The translations under genes and the position numbers were made by a program. Positions 32,005 to 44,836 of a stretch of DNA of 64,000 bases are shown here, in pieces. A model generated the notes under the pieces. The model was given only the letters and a program-made list of their open reading frames with translations, had not been told where the DNA came from and did no database searches. Source of the stretch: Isoetes taiwanensis. Its lineage: Eukaryota; Streptophyta; Lycopodiopsida; Isoetales; Isoetaceae. Location: NCBI GenBank assembly GCA_021234155.1, contig JAJEKV010000004.1, forward strand, positions 26,023,831 to 26,087,830, written 5' to 3'. Numbering within the stretch: the stretch's first letter is position 1; each line of letters opens with the position of its first letter.

Positions 32005-32075
32005 CCCTAAATGCTTTTGTTTCGAATCCACGATGCCACCGTCAGCAATGTATGTATTCTCATACGAATACAACA
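32005..32075 (+). repeat. SINE-like 3' segment, copy 1
   Basis: Contains GTTTCGAATCCACG, close to a tRNA B box (GGTTCGAATCC), then GATGCCACCGTCAGC and CATACGAATACAAC with a short A-run. A second copy lies at 37440-37516 (GTTTGGAATCCAGGGTGCCACC, GATACGAATACAAAAAAAA). Two dispersed copies with a B box and A-tail suggest a tRNA-derived SINE. No clear A box upstream. Confidence 0.35.
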
Positions 32076-32550
32076 AAAAACCATTAACAATCATATGTTA
32101 TAAAAATACGCTTTTTGATTGTGCAAACATTATCAATACATCTCGGATCATAGCTCCCTAGAGACTAGAAAGATGACTCTCAGAAGATGGCCAAGCTCCT
32201 TACATGCCTCAGAATAGTCATTCATGCGAAGTAATTTCATTAACAAACAAATGGCTTGCATGTTCCTCATAGCACTTCCTAACTTACAAGGTCTTCCTAG
32301 CTAACAAGGTCTGTTAGCTTCCTTAATTTTGGGAATGCCTATCTTTTCCCAAAATTCATATAACCATTCAGTCTTGAAGGGCCATTCACAAACATGAGAA
32401 GATGCAGACTAACTAATATGACCATAGTGGTTTCTTTTAGTAGTTCAAAAATTTTCCAAAAAAAAAAATACAAGCGTTTGATGTGTAAGTTTGAACGCCC
32501 ATGATTTTGAACATTCCAGTGAGTGATGATCTTATAAGTCATAAAAAAAA

Positions 32551-32830
32551 AAAAGGGACCCGTCAGACTGCCTGCTGACCTTCACCAGTGGAGGAATGCA
32601 CCACTGTGACGGTCATCTATGGCCTACACTTCACAAGGCAGAACCGGCAATCGCGCTCAAGCCAGCAGGCTCCGGGTTGTGAGATTTGTCTATGCATTTT
32701 CAGCATAGTTCCTAGTACGAACTATAGAACAGATCCTGTTCAAGTATAGTCGTGATTGTTTTTGCCCTGACGGTTCTTATATATGCTTTAATTTGTTTGG
32801 ACCGGCGCCTGTGGGATATACATTTTCTGC
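32551..32830 (+). repeat. Direct repeat copy B and flank
   Basis: Holds the second copy (32664-32826) of the 165-bp repeat at 31383-31550, including the TAGTTC..GAACTA hairpin. Between the two copies lies mostly non-coding DNA with one unremarkable minus-strand open frame. The copies differ most near their ends. Confidence 0.7.
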
Positions 32831-34929
32831 CCTTGCCTCCTGCCACTGATTGAGCATCATCATAAACACAAATCACATCTTGCAATGAACCAACGCAGCG
32901 GCAGGACTATTCTTAGCAGGTCGGCATCAAGTACGTTTCTTTTGAAAAACCTTTTTTTTTTTTCCTGTTTTGTGATCTGGTCTTCCTCACATGACATGTG
33001 CAAAATAACCATGCGACAATGATGAGCAGCACAAGATATACCTGGATGAGTAAGAGCCTAACTGCCAACACACGAAGAAAGGATATTTTCTGAGAGGTTC
33101 TCTTGTTTGGTGTTAGGTGCATCAGGCCTTGAAGTAAATGCTCATTTTGAAGCTATGGCTCTCTAGTATGGAAATTATTTCTAGGTTAGAATTGATGTCT
33201 CGAGATGATTGGTTGCACCTTCGGTAGCATATGAGATAAGAATGGTTAGGAAAACATGTAAGTAAGAGGGCAATTAAGTCCATGTAATTATTCTGTGGCT
33301 TGTGCTGGTTAGATGGGTCATAAAACTGTTAGAATTTGGACGATTGAATCAGGCTTGGACTTAGAGATATACTCTTGCTTTAATTTACGTGTACTCGACA
33401 CATGATGTTGCAATGCAAAGCAAAGTCAAGAAGACCATTCAGAAAAGGGATTTAGTTGCATATCTATGTGCAATTTTCATAAGAACAGCCATAGATGAAC
33501 TATTTACCTGAAATTCCATACATCACCTTGCATCAAACAGCAGATGCTTTTTATGGAGGCAACATTGTGGGTGTTTCCAGTGAATAAGGTTCTATTTTTC
33601 ATCACAAATACTGTAGAAAATGTTTGTTATAGAGTAGCCTTTTTTGCAGAATAACTTGCAATGTGCTATGCTCTTGACATTTTTACCTGGTGCACTATTT
33701 CCAATGTGCTTTTTTGCACTTGAATTTTAGAATCTTGGCATAATCTAGAAGTATGTGGAGAGGCGTCCAAGGATCGTTTCTTATGTTCTTCCATTGGTGA
33801 ACCTGGAAATGGTACTACATCTTCAGAAGCTAACTGAATATGCCATCCTGATATGCCCCTCTCCCCAACTTTTCTAATTATGGAACCTGGTTCATATCTA
33901 ATTCTTTGCTTAACATTCGGCAGGAGATGGCATGATCTTTACGATTTGATCTTGCAGATTGTCTCTGATGGATTTGTGCAGACATTTGAGATTGCAGCAG
34001 GATTCTTGCCGATTTGAGATGAAACAAGGTGCTTCTCTCAGGAATTCAATTCTGATGAACAATGGTTGAGAAGGCAGTCCAAACCTGTTTAGTTTCATAT
34101 GAATTTGGAATTTTGTTATAGAATTATTCATGTGAGAGCAGTTGCTTCTTTCTTCTCGGTGTTTGGAGCATGCCTGAGAAAAATAAGGACATTCAAAATC
34201 TTCAAGCCATGGCTTGCAAGGACGCACAGATGTGGAATCCTTTAAGAACTGCTTGCTCATCATTAGCTATTCTGACATATACAGTCATGTAGAAGCATTG
34301 CATATGGAGACCAGTCTTTGTTCTGCTTCATTCCTTAGATCTTTTCCTAGGTAAGTATATAGTTCTTTTAAAAAAAAAACACTTGGTCGATCAATTCTTA
34401 CAGGTCCTTTGTTGAATTCCATCCAGGAATCCTGCTACAAAGAATGTGGTTAGATTTCAGAATCTGGTCAAACTAAATAGAATCTATGCTTTAGATGTCT
34501 GCATGTTCATATAATGACATGGGGTCATTTTTAGTTACTTGCACATGATTGTGTGTGTGCAGCTCAGGAACTTCAGCTGGAAAACCAATCCCTGTATGTG
34601 GAGAAATAGGTATGTTTCTTGCTACAAAAAGATTGGAAAAGAAAATGCGCATTAGGAGGATTAGTACTTCATTTTAGCATATCTTTTGAATATCAAGGAA
34701 TTGCCTCCACAGCCAAATACGGCGGCCTTGGCATTTGTGTTAGCAGGACACCTTGGAGGCACATCAACAAGTGGCTATTACCACAGTGAACAATTTAAAA
34801 AAAGGGACAGATCAAAGGAGGTCATGGTTAGCCTTGATGAAGTGACCTGGAGCAGTAACACTCTCCTTAGAAACTGGCTCATGTATATGTAAGTAGAATA
34901 TGCTGTAGCCATATTCTACAAAGCAAGTC
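32831..34929. other. No gene found
   Basis: A/T-rich sequence with short T- and A-runs. The open frames here are short and show no recognisable family or exon signal. Confidence 0.4.
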
Positions 34930-35180
34930 TAAAAAGTCCTCCTCTTATGATATTCTGTTATCAGCTTATGTAAGACATGGAAAACTCAAACAGGCTATGT
35001 AGCTCTTTGAGGAAATGCCACAATGTGGTGTCATGGACATTCATGGTTGCACTATGTGTGCAGCATGGGAAGCTTACAGAAGCACATGATCTTTTCTCAG
35101 AAATTGCTCGAACTCAATGTGATCTCATCGAACTCACTAATTTCATGTTATATTCAACATCGTTTGCTAAAAGGAGCTGA
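34930..35180 (+). pseudogene. PPR gene fragment
   Basis: One frame reads YDILLSAYVRHGKLKQAM, a stop, then LFEEMPQC. A second frame continues NVVSWTFMVALCVQHGKLTE and AHDLFSEI. Together these are two consecutive pentatricopeptide repeats of the plant PLS type (DIL.SAYV..G....A..LFEEMP; NVVSWT.M......HG...EA..LF). PPR proteins act in organelle RNA processing. This piece has a frameshift and a stop, with no start codon or DYW domain nearby: a dead fragment. Confidence 0.65.
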
Positions 35181-36420
35181 AGTCGTCTGCTAAGACTGGA
35201 TAGAGTTCCCAGTTATACTATTTATTGTTCTTGCAGAACAGATAGGTTTAGTTAGCTTTCTTCTTCTGCCCGGTGGTGGCATTTCTAGGGAGAATACTTT
35301 TACAGCTCTTATAAATGCAGAAAAGTAACACAGTTGAGATGAACTTGCACACTAACAAGCTAATTAGCGCAATACCCTTTACCTGCTACAATCTCACAGA
35401 TTTGAACTCTATCTTGAGAACAACAATATGCATGATAATATTCCTCAGGAATTAGGTAAGGTTCACAATATTCTTTGTGATGGGACTCTAATAACAACAG
35501 TTTGATGGAAAGATTCCTTCATTTTATGTGCTTTTGGACATTGGACATGGAACGAAATTAGCTCATGCACCATCTCAGAGTATTTAGCAAGGTGCAAAAG
35601 CATGCAGCTGATGCAGCCAAGGATATGACCTAAATGAACCTGTTCCCTGTGAGCATTTTTCCAATTTGGTAATCCTTGACATCTTCTTAATATTCCATAA
35701 TCGTTCTATTTCAGCAGAAAAGGCTAAGATCTTTGAATCTAAGCATCAACTTTCTTGAAAGAAATATCTCATGTGAAATGTGCTTGGAGCATTTGAAATC
35801 TCAAAGAGAATAGTCCGCTGGAGAAATATCCTCTTCCATTTATTTATTCCGGAGAGTTCTTCAGCTAATACTGGGGAGAAAAAACTACAGAGTGACATAC
35901 CTGCTAAGTTTGAAAAGCTAGACCAAACTAATCTTTATTTAGAAGCTAAGCTCAACTCAGCTCACTGACAGGGCCAAGTTAAGCTGATGTCAGAATGAGA
36001 TAAAAACCAAGTTAAGATTTCCAATGTTCGTTTGGTAATTAATTTGATGTCTAAAAGTTGAAGAGCTTTTCACAGAAAGCAGAGTTGGGACGTCTGTCAG
36101 CCGAATAAACATGCAATTTGTACAGTGTTTTTCTACAATTATTAGACATATTGCCATAACCATCAAATTGTTAGTGTGGTTGTAGTAGTTTCAGTTACGA
36201 AGGCTAGTTATATGCAAGTCATATATTAGCCAATTAGTCCATCGTTAGGGGTGCATTTAAAAATTTTGTGACCATTAGATGTTCGCATATCTTGCACCAT
36301 ATTCCCTCTCGTGGCCTGACAGCCCTCCAATGCAGGTCAAGATAGGGTCAAATTCCTGGTTTTTAACTTACCCCTCACAAATGAACCATTCCATGGTTTG
36401 CTGTGTACTACAGCAGAATA
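35181..36420. other. No gene found
   Basis: Non-coding-looking DNA downstream of the PPR fragment; no further repeats of the PPR could be followed. Confidence 0.4.
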
Positions 36421-36545
36421 CCAATGCCATATATACTGCCAGGAGATTTCGATGAGCCTGGGGAGTTGAACCCAGCATGATTCCCATGCTCATCCGAGCA
36501 TAATAGCCACCCCAAACAAGGGGCAACCGCTATGCCCGGGACCAA
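36421..36545 (-). mobile_element. tRNA-derived SINE candidate
   Basis: On the minus strand there is an A-box-like GGGCATAGCGGTTG (36537-36524) followed 51 bp later by an exact B box GGTTCAACTCC (36472-36462). This is the internal RNA polymerase III promoter layout of tRNAs and SINEs. The region cannot fold as a normal tRNA and continues past the B box (CCAGGCTCATCGAAATCTCC), as in Au-type plant SINEs. No tail or target duplication identified. Confidence 0.5.
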
Positions 36546-36556
36546 AGCCCACTTAA

Positions 36557-37170
36557 ATGAAAACAATCACAAAAACAGATTTTATCGTGTGGCGTAAAGC
36601 CAACCAAACCAACCAGCAACCAAGTTGAGCTTCCGAATGCCAAGGTGCTCTTGCAAGCACCGCACTACAAGTCCACATCAAGGGGAAATAGCAGCAACCC
36701 TGATGGCACCTATACATTACCCAAAGCCAGATTCAAGCCTGACGGAATCGAAACCTTATGCTTGAATCCTTTATTCACAGAAGAAAAGGCGCCCATGCAA
36801 AGATATTCATTTTGCCCAAAGAAATGTAGGTTGGAGTGCTTGTTTTAGCGCCACAGGATCTGTGATGGCAAGAAAACAGATCTTGCTTTGTAATGAAAAC
36901 AATCACAAAACAGATTTTGCCACGTGATGTAAAGCCAACCAAGTCAATCAGCAACCAAGTTGAGCTTCCGAATGCCAATAAGCACCGCACTACAAGTCCA
37001 CATCAAGGGGAAGTAGCAGCAACCCCGATGGCACCTATACATTACCCAAAACCAGATTCAAGCCTGACGGAATCGAAACCTTATGTTTGAATCCTTTATT
37101 CACAGAAGAACGGGCGCTCATGCAAAGATACCCATTTCGCCCAAAGAAATGTAGGATGGATTGCTATGGC
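36557..37170. repeat. 336-bp tandem duplication
   Basis: Copy 1 starts at 36557 and copy 2 at 36893, both with ATGAAAACAATCACAAAA, and both run through CCGCACTACAAGTCCACATC to GCCCAAAGAAATGTAGG. Divergence is roughly a tenth of positions plus small indels. No coding role is evident. Confidence 0.85.
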
Positions 37171-39376
37171 TCAGCGGCAAATCTGCTGGAATTAACAAGG
37201 CTAGGCCCTAACAGGATTTTCCTGGAAACCTCCCTTCCTACTGAGACACTGCAGAAGAAGCGGCTAGAGCCGTGTGGTGCTATGGTATGCCCTAACTAGC
37301 GTGGCTTAAGCCTGCAGCAGAACACTGGAAACCTGGCTATGGCAATGGCCGAACATGCAACTGCGGCAGACGCCTAGCCGCCTCTACAAGACCCGTCGCA
37401 GCCTTTGGACAAGAATACCATGCTTTTAGAAGACATTTGAAACCTAGATGCTCGCGTTTGGAATCCAGGGTGCCACCGTCAGCTTATACAATATTCTGAT
37501 ACGAATACAAAAAAAAGCCTTCAAAAATCTTAGGTTTGAAACATGGCTGGACGCCTCGGGGCAAAACACATGGTTTCAAAATAATTCCTACCATACTATT
37601 TGCTTTTTCTAGTTTTGTATGTTACGTTTTGAGTGCCATAATATTCTCAAAACATCTCCATTGCATCTCTTCTTTGCTTAAGCAAGTGTGCAGTTGGTAT
37701 TAGCCTTTTGGTATAGTTGGTATTAGCATGTTGGTACCGATTCAACTTGGTGGAGTTCAAATCCCCATGCTTTCATCTTCTTACATTTGAAATTAATTCT
37801 GTTGTTTTCTTCTTCATGTGGCACTTGTCTTATTTTCTGTCACGAGTAGCCAAGTGTGCAAAAAATGAGTAGAAAGCTTAATCTTCATTAATTTACATAA
37901 CCTCTTGAAGGTAAACTCCATGATCTGTAGGGCGTTTTCTTCATGCATATATTGTGATGTGTAAAACAAATAGTTTGAAAGAGGCGCACAAGGACCTAAT
38001 GCAGGAATCACAAATTTGGTCTTTTGTTTGCTCCTCTGCACAACTCCTCCCCTTTGCAGCCTTGCACTATTCCTTTGTTTGATTCTCTACACAACTCCTC
38101 TCCTTTTCTTGAACTGTGCTCTTTTTCTGCATGGCTTCTAGAAACATAAGTAAGCAGATTGGTTAAGACATCACATTCTGCTCGCAGAACAAGAAGGAAA
38201 GGAAGAAGGTCAGAGAAGTTGGAATCATAACAATCAAATGCAATTCAAAACTCACTAATTGATATACGCTATTTGCCCTCCCTACTACTTTGAAACTTTG
38301 GGTAGTTGGAAGTGGTATGCTTAGATGTATGATGTTTGCAAATGCATTATACTATTAAATTTGGATCGTTAATATACTGGAACTTAGATCATTATTGTAC
38401 TATGCGGTATTGTTTATGAACCCTAGGATTGCAATTTTTTTTTTTTTTAGATTGTTTTACTGGTGCTTGAGGCTATTAGAGAGCAGCTTGAAAGGCCTTT
38501 TTTTTTTCTCCGGGTATCTTTATCTTGATTTGGAATGACCTCGCTACTCAAGAGATTAATTAAGGAGCCTCACAAGTTCAATAGGACAATTGGGCTTGCT
38601 TTTGTTCACTTTTATTTTTGATCCAAAAACTTACCAAATATGAGCACATTGTATATAATCAGATCATGGATAGAGCTTTCCAACGCAATTAAAGACACTC
38701 AAAACGGAATCCGCATTCAAAAGTTATGATAAAAACTATATTAGCATCAAATCTGCAGAGCATGCACTTTGCAAAAAGGTATCCGCATTGAAAAGTATAA
38801 AAAGCGGGAACTTCCTGATTGATTTGGGCAAATCATAGGCCAATGGAAAGCTATCTACATAAGCTTTCCAATAAGCCCAAGATCATCTAAATCTGACCTC
38901 TGTAGCTCAAGTTATGAGCACAGACACAATTGACATTCTCTCTCTAGTGCTTCTTTTCTTTATCTATTTTTAATGACTTAGATATATGGTTTGATAAAAA
39001 AGAACCTCTCATAAAAATCTTATTTTTGATTAAAACCTTTTTTCCAACCAAACATTTGTAAAAAGCATTTGCAAACATAATATTCCTGCGAAGATGACCA
39101 TACATTACATTCACAAAATAAGGACCTCAGATTGGGTGCCTGCCCAATTTGAAGGTGAGTTTACAACATATTTACGTGCTTAAGGCCTCAAATTAGCCCA
39201 ATAATTATATGCATCTCTTCAACATCATCTGTCGGCCAAAGAGTTCCAAACTTGATTATATTGCTCAACAAGTTTATAACATACTTTAAACTTGGGTGGA
39301 GCTTGCTTTTTTTTCCTTACATATGTATTTCACTTTCATCTTATAAGTTATGACAAGAGGGGCATGATTAGAGTCC
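37171..39376. other. No gene found; SINE-like copy 2 inside
   Basis: Includes the second copy of the SINE-like B-box segment (about 37440-37516). The rest is A/T-rich, with poly(T) runs (38434-38447, 38499-38508) and no coding signal. Confidence 0.4.
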
Positions 39377-40710
39377 TTATGCTGAGAAATAACTCAAAAC
39401 TAGCCACGAAGTGCATATCATCTGCACTTCCTCGACCAACTCAGCATAATGCATCCAGATTTGATCATATGCTCGGCAATTTTGAAGGGTATGAGATTCA
39501 TCCTCAATGACTCCCATTTGGCAGCATTTACAGAGCCTGTCCTGGCATGGCTCACCAATCCATCTGCCCGTCTCAATTCGAAGATGGTGTGCCCCTGTGC
39601 GAATGGAGGGAATGAGTCTGCTCGTTTTCATAGGCAAGTGGGTATGCAGGTAGCATTGCGAGCCTCGTTCCAATGTGGGATTTATGTGGCGCTGGTAGTG
39701 TCATATGTATGCACCTGTGCTCCTGCACATTCCATGTAGCCAATCATTGAGCTCTCTTTTCCCTCCAGCAGGCCTTGAGGCACTGTGGCCCCATTGCCAT
39801 GATATAGCTAGGTTAGGAAGACGAGCATCGTCTATATTGACCACCTTTTGAAAATAAACAATGTGGCGATCAAGGGCCCCCCTCTGAAGAGGCAAGAATC
39901 CCATCTCCTGCAGTAGAATTTGATATGGGACTGTGGACTTCACCCCTAGCGCTCGTACCAAGAAGGCTTTCTGCACCTGCTCCAAGTCATTCCAGGTAGC
40001 GAGGGATACTACTGGGCCCCATACTTCAACCCCGTATAAAAGGACAAGCTCCACTAAGATCTTGAATAGGCGTGACTAATGGGCCCAATCATACTACTCT
40101 GCTCTATGACTATTGTTTTGCATTGCATATAGTGCCTTCCAGCCCGCCGTCACTCGTAGCCATATGGATGTGTCCCAGTGCATAGTAGAAGGAAACTCCA
40201 CTCCCAAATGTTTGTATGTGGATGCCACTTCCACATTCTGCCCTCGGTAACTGAAGGAGGGGATTTTCGGCTGACGTGAGGATGATATGAGAACCACCTT
40301 AGTCTTGGCTAGGTTGACCCGCATATCAGTTGCTTGGTAGAATGTGTCCAGGGCATCGAGATGTCGTTGCACGTCTGCTGGTGTGTAAGCTAGGAGGTCC
40401 ACATCATCAACATATATTAACTGCCTAATGATCTGGTGCAGAAGGTGAGCTCTGTCGCCCCCATCATCAACAAGCCAGCTCTCCAATTGATCAATGTAAA
40501 GCCCAAACAATGTTGGGGAGAGAGGGCATCCCTGACGAACCCCAATACTACTATCAAATGGTTGGCTTATCGGCTGCAACCGATCCGAGCATCTTTCATA
40601 TAGCCTGTACACTGCATTCTGCAAATCTACAGGAATCCCCAGTTGTCGCAATCTTGCCCATAGTTTTTCCCGAGGCACAGTGTCAAACGCCTTCGCAAGC
40701 AGACGTAGAA
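39377..40710 (-). mobile_element. 5'-truncated LINE (reverse transcriptase and C-terminal zinc region)
   Basis: Begins within the RT domain (AKAFDTVPREKLWARL at about 40707-40660). It continues with GVRQGCPLSPTLFGLYID and the catalytic YVDDVDLLAYT (frame 40678-40094), plus VNLAKTKVVLI. After a break at about 40060-40094 another frame gives LLYGVEVWGPVV and LGVKSTVPYQILLQEMG (40054-39701). The last frame gives the C-terminal Cys-His motif CKCCQMGVIEDESHTLQNC (C-x2-C-x8-H-x4-C). This is the order of a non-LTR retrotransposon ORF2. Frameshifts and missing N-terminal endonuclease show it is dead. Confidence 0.85.
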
Positions 40711-42379
40711 TAAAAATGAAAAATTATAGAATGAATTATATATATTTAGAAAATAGCCACTGCGCTTTTCCAGTTCTCATGCTGCTAATTGTATGGATCA
40801 TTCTATTTTCCTGAGAGCTTGAAGATGAATCCTATTTTACAATGGAACTTCAATATTCTTTTTGGTTTTCATGGTATAGCATGGACTAAGTATGTCTTTC
40901 TATTTTCCTCAAAGCTTGAAGATGAATCCTATATTACAATGGGACTTTAATATCCTTTTTGGTTTTCATGGTATAGCATAAACTAAGTATCTGTTGTAAT
41001 TTATCCCTTCTTAAAAATGGCATGCCCTATAGAGACTATCTTTTTTTTTTTTTTATTTATGCCTACTTTCTAAACTCTTTTAAGCAAACAGCTTCTAGAT
41101 TGTGTCCAAACATTGTGTGTATCCAAGACTTGAAAAAGCCCTATTGCATTGATGTCTTTGTGGAAACTAACCTCTTCCTATCTTCTTTTCCACAAGTATT
41201 AAATATTGGAACTGTAGTGATTTAAAATGTTCTAGATATTATTAGGCTCAAATCCCCATAGCGATCATGCATTGCTACTTTATTATTTACAGGTTTTCAA
41301 CTTCTGCTAAGGTTTACAATGCAACCTTATCATTTATAGGTCTTCAACAATACAAGTTTCAGCCTATGCCCAGCAACGCTGGGCACCGTAACTAGTATAA
41401 TTATAAGATCATGAGGTCTTAGGGATTTTTAAGCTGAAAGTGCGAGAATTTTGAGGTTTCACATTAGATGTACTAATAAATCCCTTATGTAGGGAAAGTG
41501 GTTTTTAATGTGAAATATTAGAAACCTTACCTAAATGCTCTTGTATTAAGTGCTCTTGGTTTGGGTGCATATTCACACCGAGGGTTACTCCGGGCATCAA
41601 GAGCTGTTGGATGGGCATATTTGCCCTTTATTCCTCAATCTGGACCGTACATAGCGATCCTCGTTTGTGGGCTATGCCTGTACAAGTTTTTGTATACTGT
41701 ATATTAAGGCTTGCAAAATACTATAAGGTTTGAGAAAATGTACTTAATGGTGTTAATTTTGTACATGTATTGTAAGTTTTTAGGAGCTCTCGCTGCCTTA
41801 CGTAATCCCCCATGTGAATATGCACCCAAACTAAGGGGGGTTTCAGGGGGATTTATAATTTAAATGTGTTGGATGCAATAGTTTGTATTAATTAATGTTA
41901 ATGGTAGTTATGTGTTAGTTGTTATTAAAAAAAGAAAAATTGGGCCCTTCGGGCCCTAATAAAGGCCATAAATGCATGTAACAATTTTAGAAACACTTCT
42001 GCATGTAATATTGTGTATGTAATATCTGTGCATGGGTTCAAATATGAAGACACCTCTTTCACAATTTCCTCATATCTACCCTTGAAGTACTTGGGCGTGG
42101 TTGCATCCATCTATAACGTGCAAACAGAATTCAGTAATTTCACAACAGGCGTTAGGTTAGATTTCATAAAATAAATCACACGATGCCAATTTAACACCTA
42201 AATAAGCATAAAAGCACAATCAACGAACAAATGCATAATGGAGTACATAAGTGTCAAAAGGATGAATCAATGAATTAAACAAATAAGGTAACATGCACAT
42301 TAATGTATTAAACAGATCATAAACCATTATGAATCAGTGAGTTAAAACAGACCACGCAGGATGTGCACACATCATGACC
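40711..42379. other. Non-coding with a 97-bp tandem duplication
   Basis: Two adjacent copies of GCTTGAAGATGAATCCTAT..GTTTTCATGGTATAGCAT..ACTAAGTAT (starting near 40818 and 40914). The rest is A/T-rich with no gene recognised. Confidence 0.5.
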
Positions 42380-42600
42380 AATTTTCTACAGTGAGAATTG
42401 GTATCAGGCTTTCTCCTCCCCATTTCAATAACTCAGATGTGATTCGTGCCTTCCCACTCGCCATCTTCTTTAACTGATTTTCAATATCCCCTTCTAGATA
42501 CAAGTCTTCCTTCACTTCGTGGAGAGCCATAGATCTTGCATCGGATACTAACCAGCTGCAACAGATCGTTGGTGTCCAATGAGACACTATCCTTCTTACC
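42380..42600 (-). mobile_element. Small LINE fragment
   Basis: Minus-strand frame DLYLEGDIENQLKKMASGKA, then ITSELLKWGGESLIPIL. This matches the conserved region between endonuclease and RT of plant LINEs (I..A...MK.GKA.G.D.I..E.LK.GG..L...L), with the G.DGI part missing. Isolated and dead. Confidence 0.55.
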
Positions 42601-43104
42601 AAGGAGATGTGATTTCACACTTTGCATACATATTGATCAACATAAATATTTGACACAAAGTAATCTGATGTACAACGAGCTGTTAAAGCAAAAGCATGAA
42701 ATCTGATGTACAACGAGCTGTTAAAGCATAAGCATGAATTTTTTTTGCCCATTCTAAGGGCTCCCAATTTGCCATGCATTGAGTACATAGTTATAGGTGA
42801 ATCTATCCGAATTCTTATTTTTTTTTTTATATACCTAATCAAATAGATGAAGTGCCTCTATGCCATAATTATAAATTATGCTGAGAGTAAGTATCCTGAG
42901 ACTATTGCATTCCAGGATATCATGTCCTTCATAGCCCTTGTGTTAAACAATTTGAAAGCATCTTCTATGCTCTCACATTTTGAATGCATATCAATCAGTT
43001 TGTTGTGTGAACAATATCTGATTCATGTTCACTGCTAATAATACAGGCATGCATGCGCTTCCCTTGACATAGTGCAAAAATACTAAAACATCCATGAAGA
43101 ACAC
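42601..43104. other. Non-coding with a 38-bp tandem duplication
   Basis: AATCTGATGTACAACGAGC repeats at 42662 and 42700 (period 38 bp). No gene seen. Confidence 0.5.
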
Positions 43105-43265
43105 TCACGATCTGGTTCAATGCATTTTCTGAAGGAGTGCAACAGCCTCATGAACCAGACCTTGTTGTGTTGTGCATATGCAGCAAGCATACGATTCCAT
43201 GATAATAGATCATGTAAAGGCATCGCCCTGAACACTGCATCAACATCATCCAAGCTTCTATATTT
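43105..43265 (-). pseudogene. PPR gene fragment (minus strand)
   Basis: The minus strand reads SLDDVDAVFRAMPLHDLLSW, then NRMLAAYAQHNK. A shifted frame continues GLVHEAVALLQKMH with a stop. This is one and a half PPR repeats (…VF..MP..DL.SWN.ML.AYAQ.G...EA..L...M). A single-base shift and loss of flanking repeats mark it as debris, the same class as 34930-35180 and 51040-51335. Confidence 0.65.
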
Positions 43266-44271
43266 ACCTTAGCTACAAGACTTAGTCAAAAAGTGCAGGT
43301 TATGCATCTTGCGAAACCTTAGGCATGACCTTGAACCAGCTAACAGCTGCACCGAATCTAAGCTCTATGATACATAGGAAAAGGAATGTTTCTGGTTGAA
43401 GACTTTAGTTTTGTGGGCACCTCCTTTCCACATTCTGTGTATAAATCCGAGAACAAGAGAAAATAGGAATGTTAAAAAGCCAACCTTTTCAAGACCTCAA
43501 CTGGGACTTGCTTGCTGGCTTCTAAATTGAGATTTGCTGGAAACCTTAGACAATATTTGCATTCAATCACCACAGCGCCATTCTTTGCTCTACACTTGCA
43601 CCATACAATTTTAGGTACGCTTCACTTAAAGAATAGTCATGATTCTAGAGACTCATGCAAGCCTAAATCCAAATGCCGAACTACAAAAATCTAGGATTGC
43701 TCTGCAAGGACGACTGGCTGAGATCATCTGCCCGCTGTAAAAGGCTCGATGATTTGCCCGTTGTAAAAGAATTCAAAGTACTCTAAGCTTGAATGACTCT
43801 ATTTTGCCTCAAACCTCTTCCTCTCTTCATCAATAGCATACAAAGCGATTGGCATGCTTTCTAAAGCGGATCAAACTGCATACGGAGCAAAATGAGCAAT
43901 ATTATTCTATGCTTGATTTTTTGTCCAGATTAACCACATTTTGTCCAGTCCGAAAAAACCACTCGATTGTGTAAAAAAAAACCACTTCCCAGATGATATA
44001 TACGGAGTTCCCTTTGTTGCTGGAAAAAATAAAGCTTGCCCGCTCTAATCAGCAGGAAATGCGGCCGTATGATGAACACATGTGCAAGTCGGCCTAGAGA
44101 ATGGGTTGGGGTATTCGGCTTCAAGAACATCAGGGAGTAGACTTGTAGTTTAGAAAATAATATTCTGACTTACAGTTACAAGAAATTTATCGCGGCGGCC
44201 AAGGCCGCTGCGAACATTTCTCTTCTTCCAAATCCATTAGGGGGGATTTGTGTCAACTTGGAACCAACGTG
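43266..44271. other. No gene found
   Basis: Nothing recognisable on either strand; short open frames only. Confidence 0.4.
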
Positions 44272-44382
44272 AAAACACATCTTCAAGTATATCTCAAGCC
44301 ATGATGCTAAAACACATCTTCAAGTATATCTCAAGCCATGATGCTAAAACACATCTTCAAGTATATCTCAAGCCATGATGCT
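44272..44382. repeat. 37-bp tandem repeat, three copies
   Basis: Three identical head-to-tail units starting AAAACACATCTTCAAGTATA at 44272, 44309 and 44346. Perfect identity suggests recent expansion. Confidence 0.95.
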
Positions 44383-44836
44383 TTGCCCTCGTATTGAAGA
44401 TAATAATGTTATTTCAAGGCTCTGAAAATGAGGTTCAAATTTTGAGATTCACTTTGCTCGCATTAAGTTAGAAGTGTGTTTAAAAGCAAACATTTAAATA
44501 AAACCTCATTAACCAAGAATTGTCACAGAGCGAGGATAAATATAAGACCCACTTGTTTGGGTTAATGGCAACCAAATTTTATGTCGGAGATTTTGCCATT
44601 GTCTGATTCTACCCGATTCATTCGTTTTTTGGCACCATTTGGGTTGTTGAATCCAGTTTATTTACTTGGTTCCGGTGAAAAATTGGAGCCCCAATTCCGT
44701 TTCCTTGATTCCGCATTGGTGGTGTTTTATTTTTTAAGGTGGGTGGGAATGATGGCTTCAAGCTCACGTTAAGCAGCAACCCTTCTCGGGAAGCAGCCCA
44801 TCTTATTCTAGAGCTGGATCTTCTTCAAATCTATTT

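Noticed and set aside
31523-32005. 160-codon minus-strand open frame
   Set aside because: No recognisable motif, the composition is unremarkable, and it overlaps the direct repeat and the SINE-like segment. Likely chance.
36462-36537. Functional tRNA gene on the minus strand
   Set aside because: A and B boxes are present, but no acceptor-stem pairing or anticodon arm of normal shape could be formed; a SINE is a better fit.
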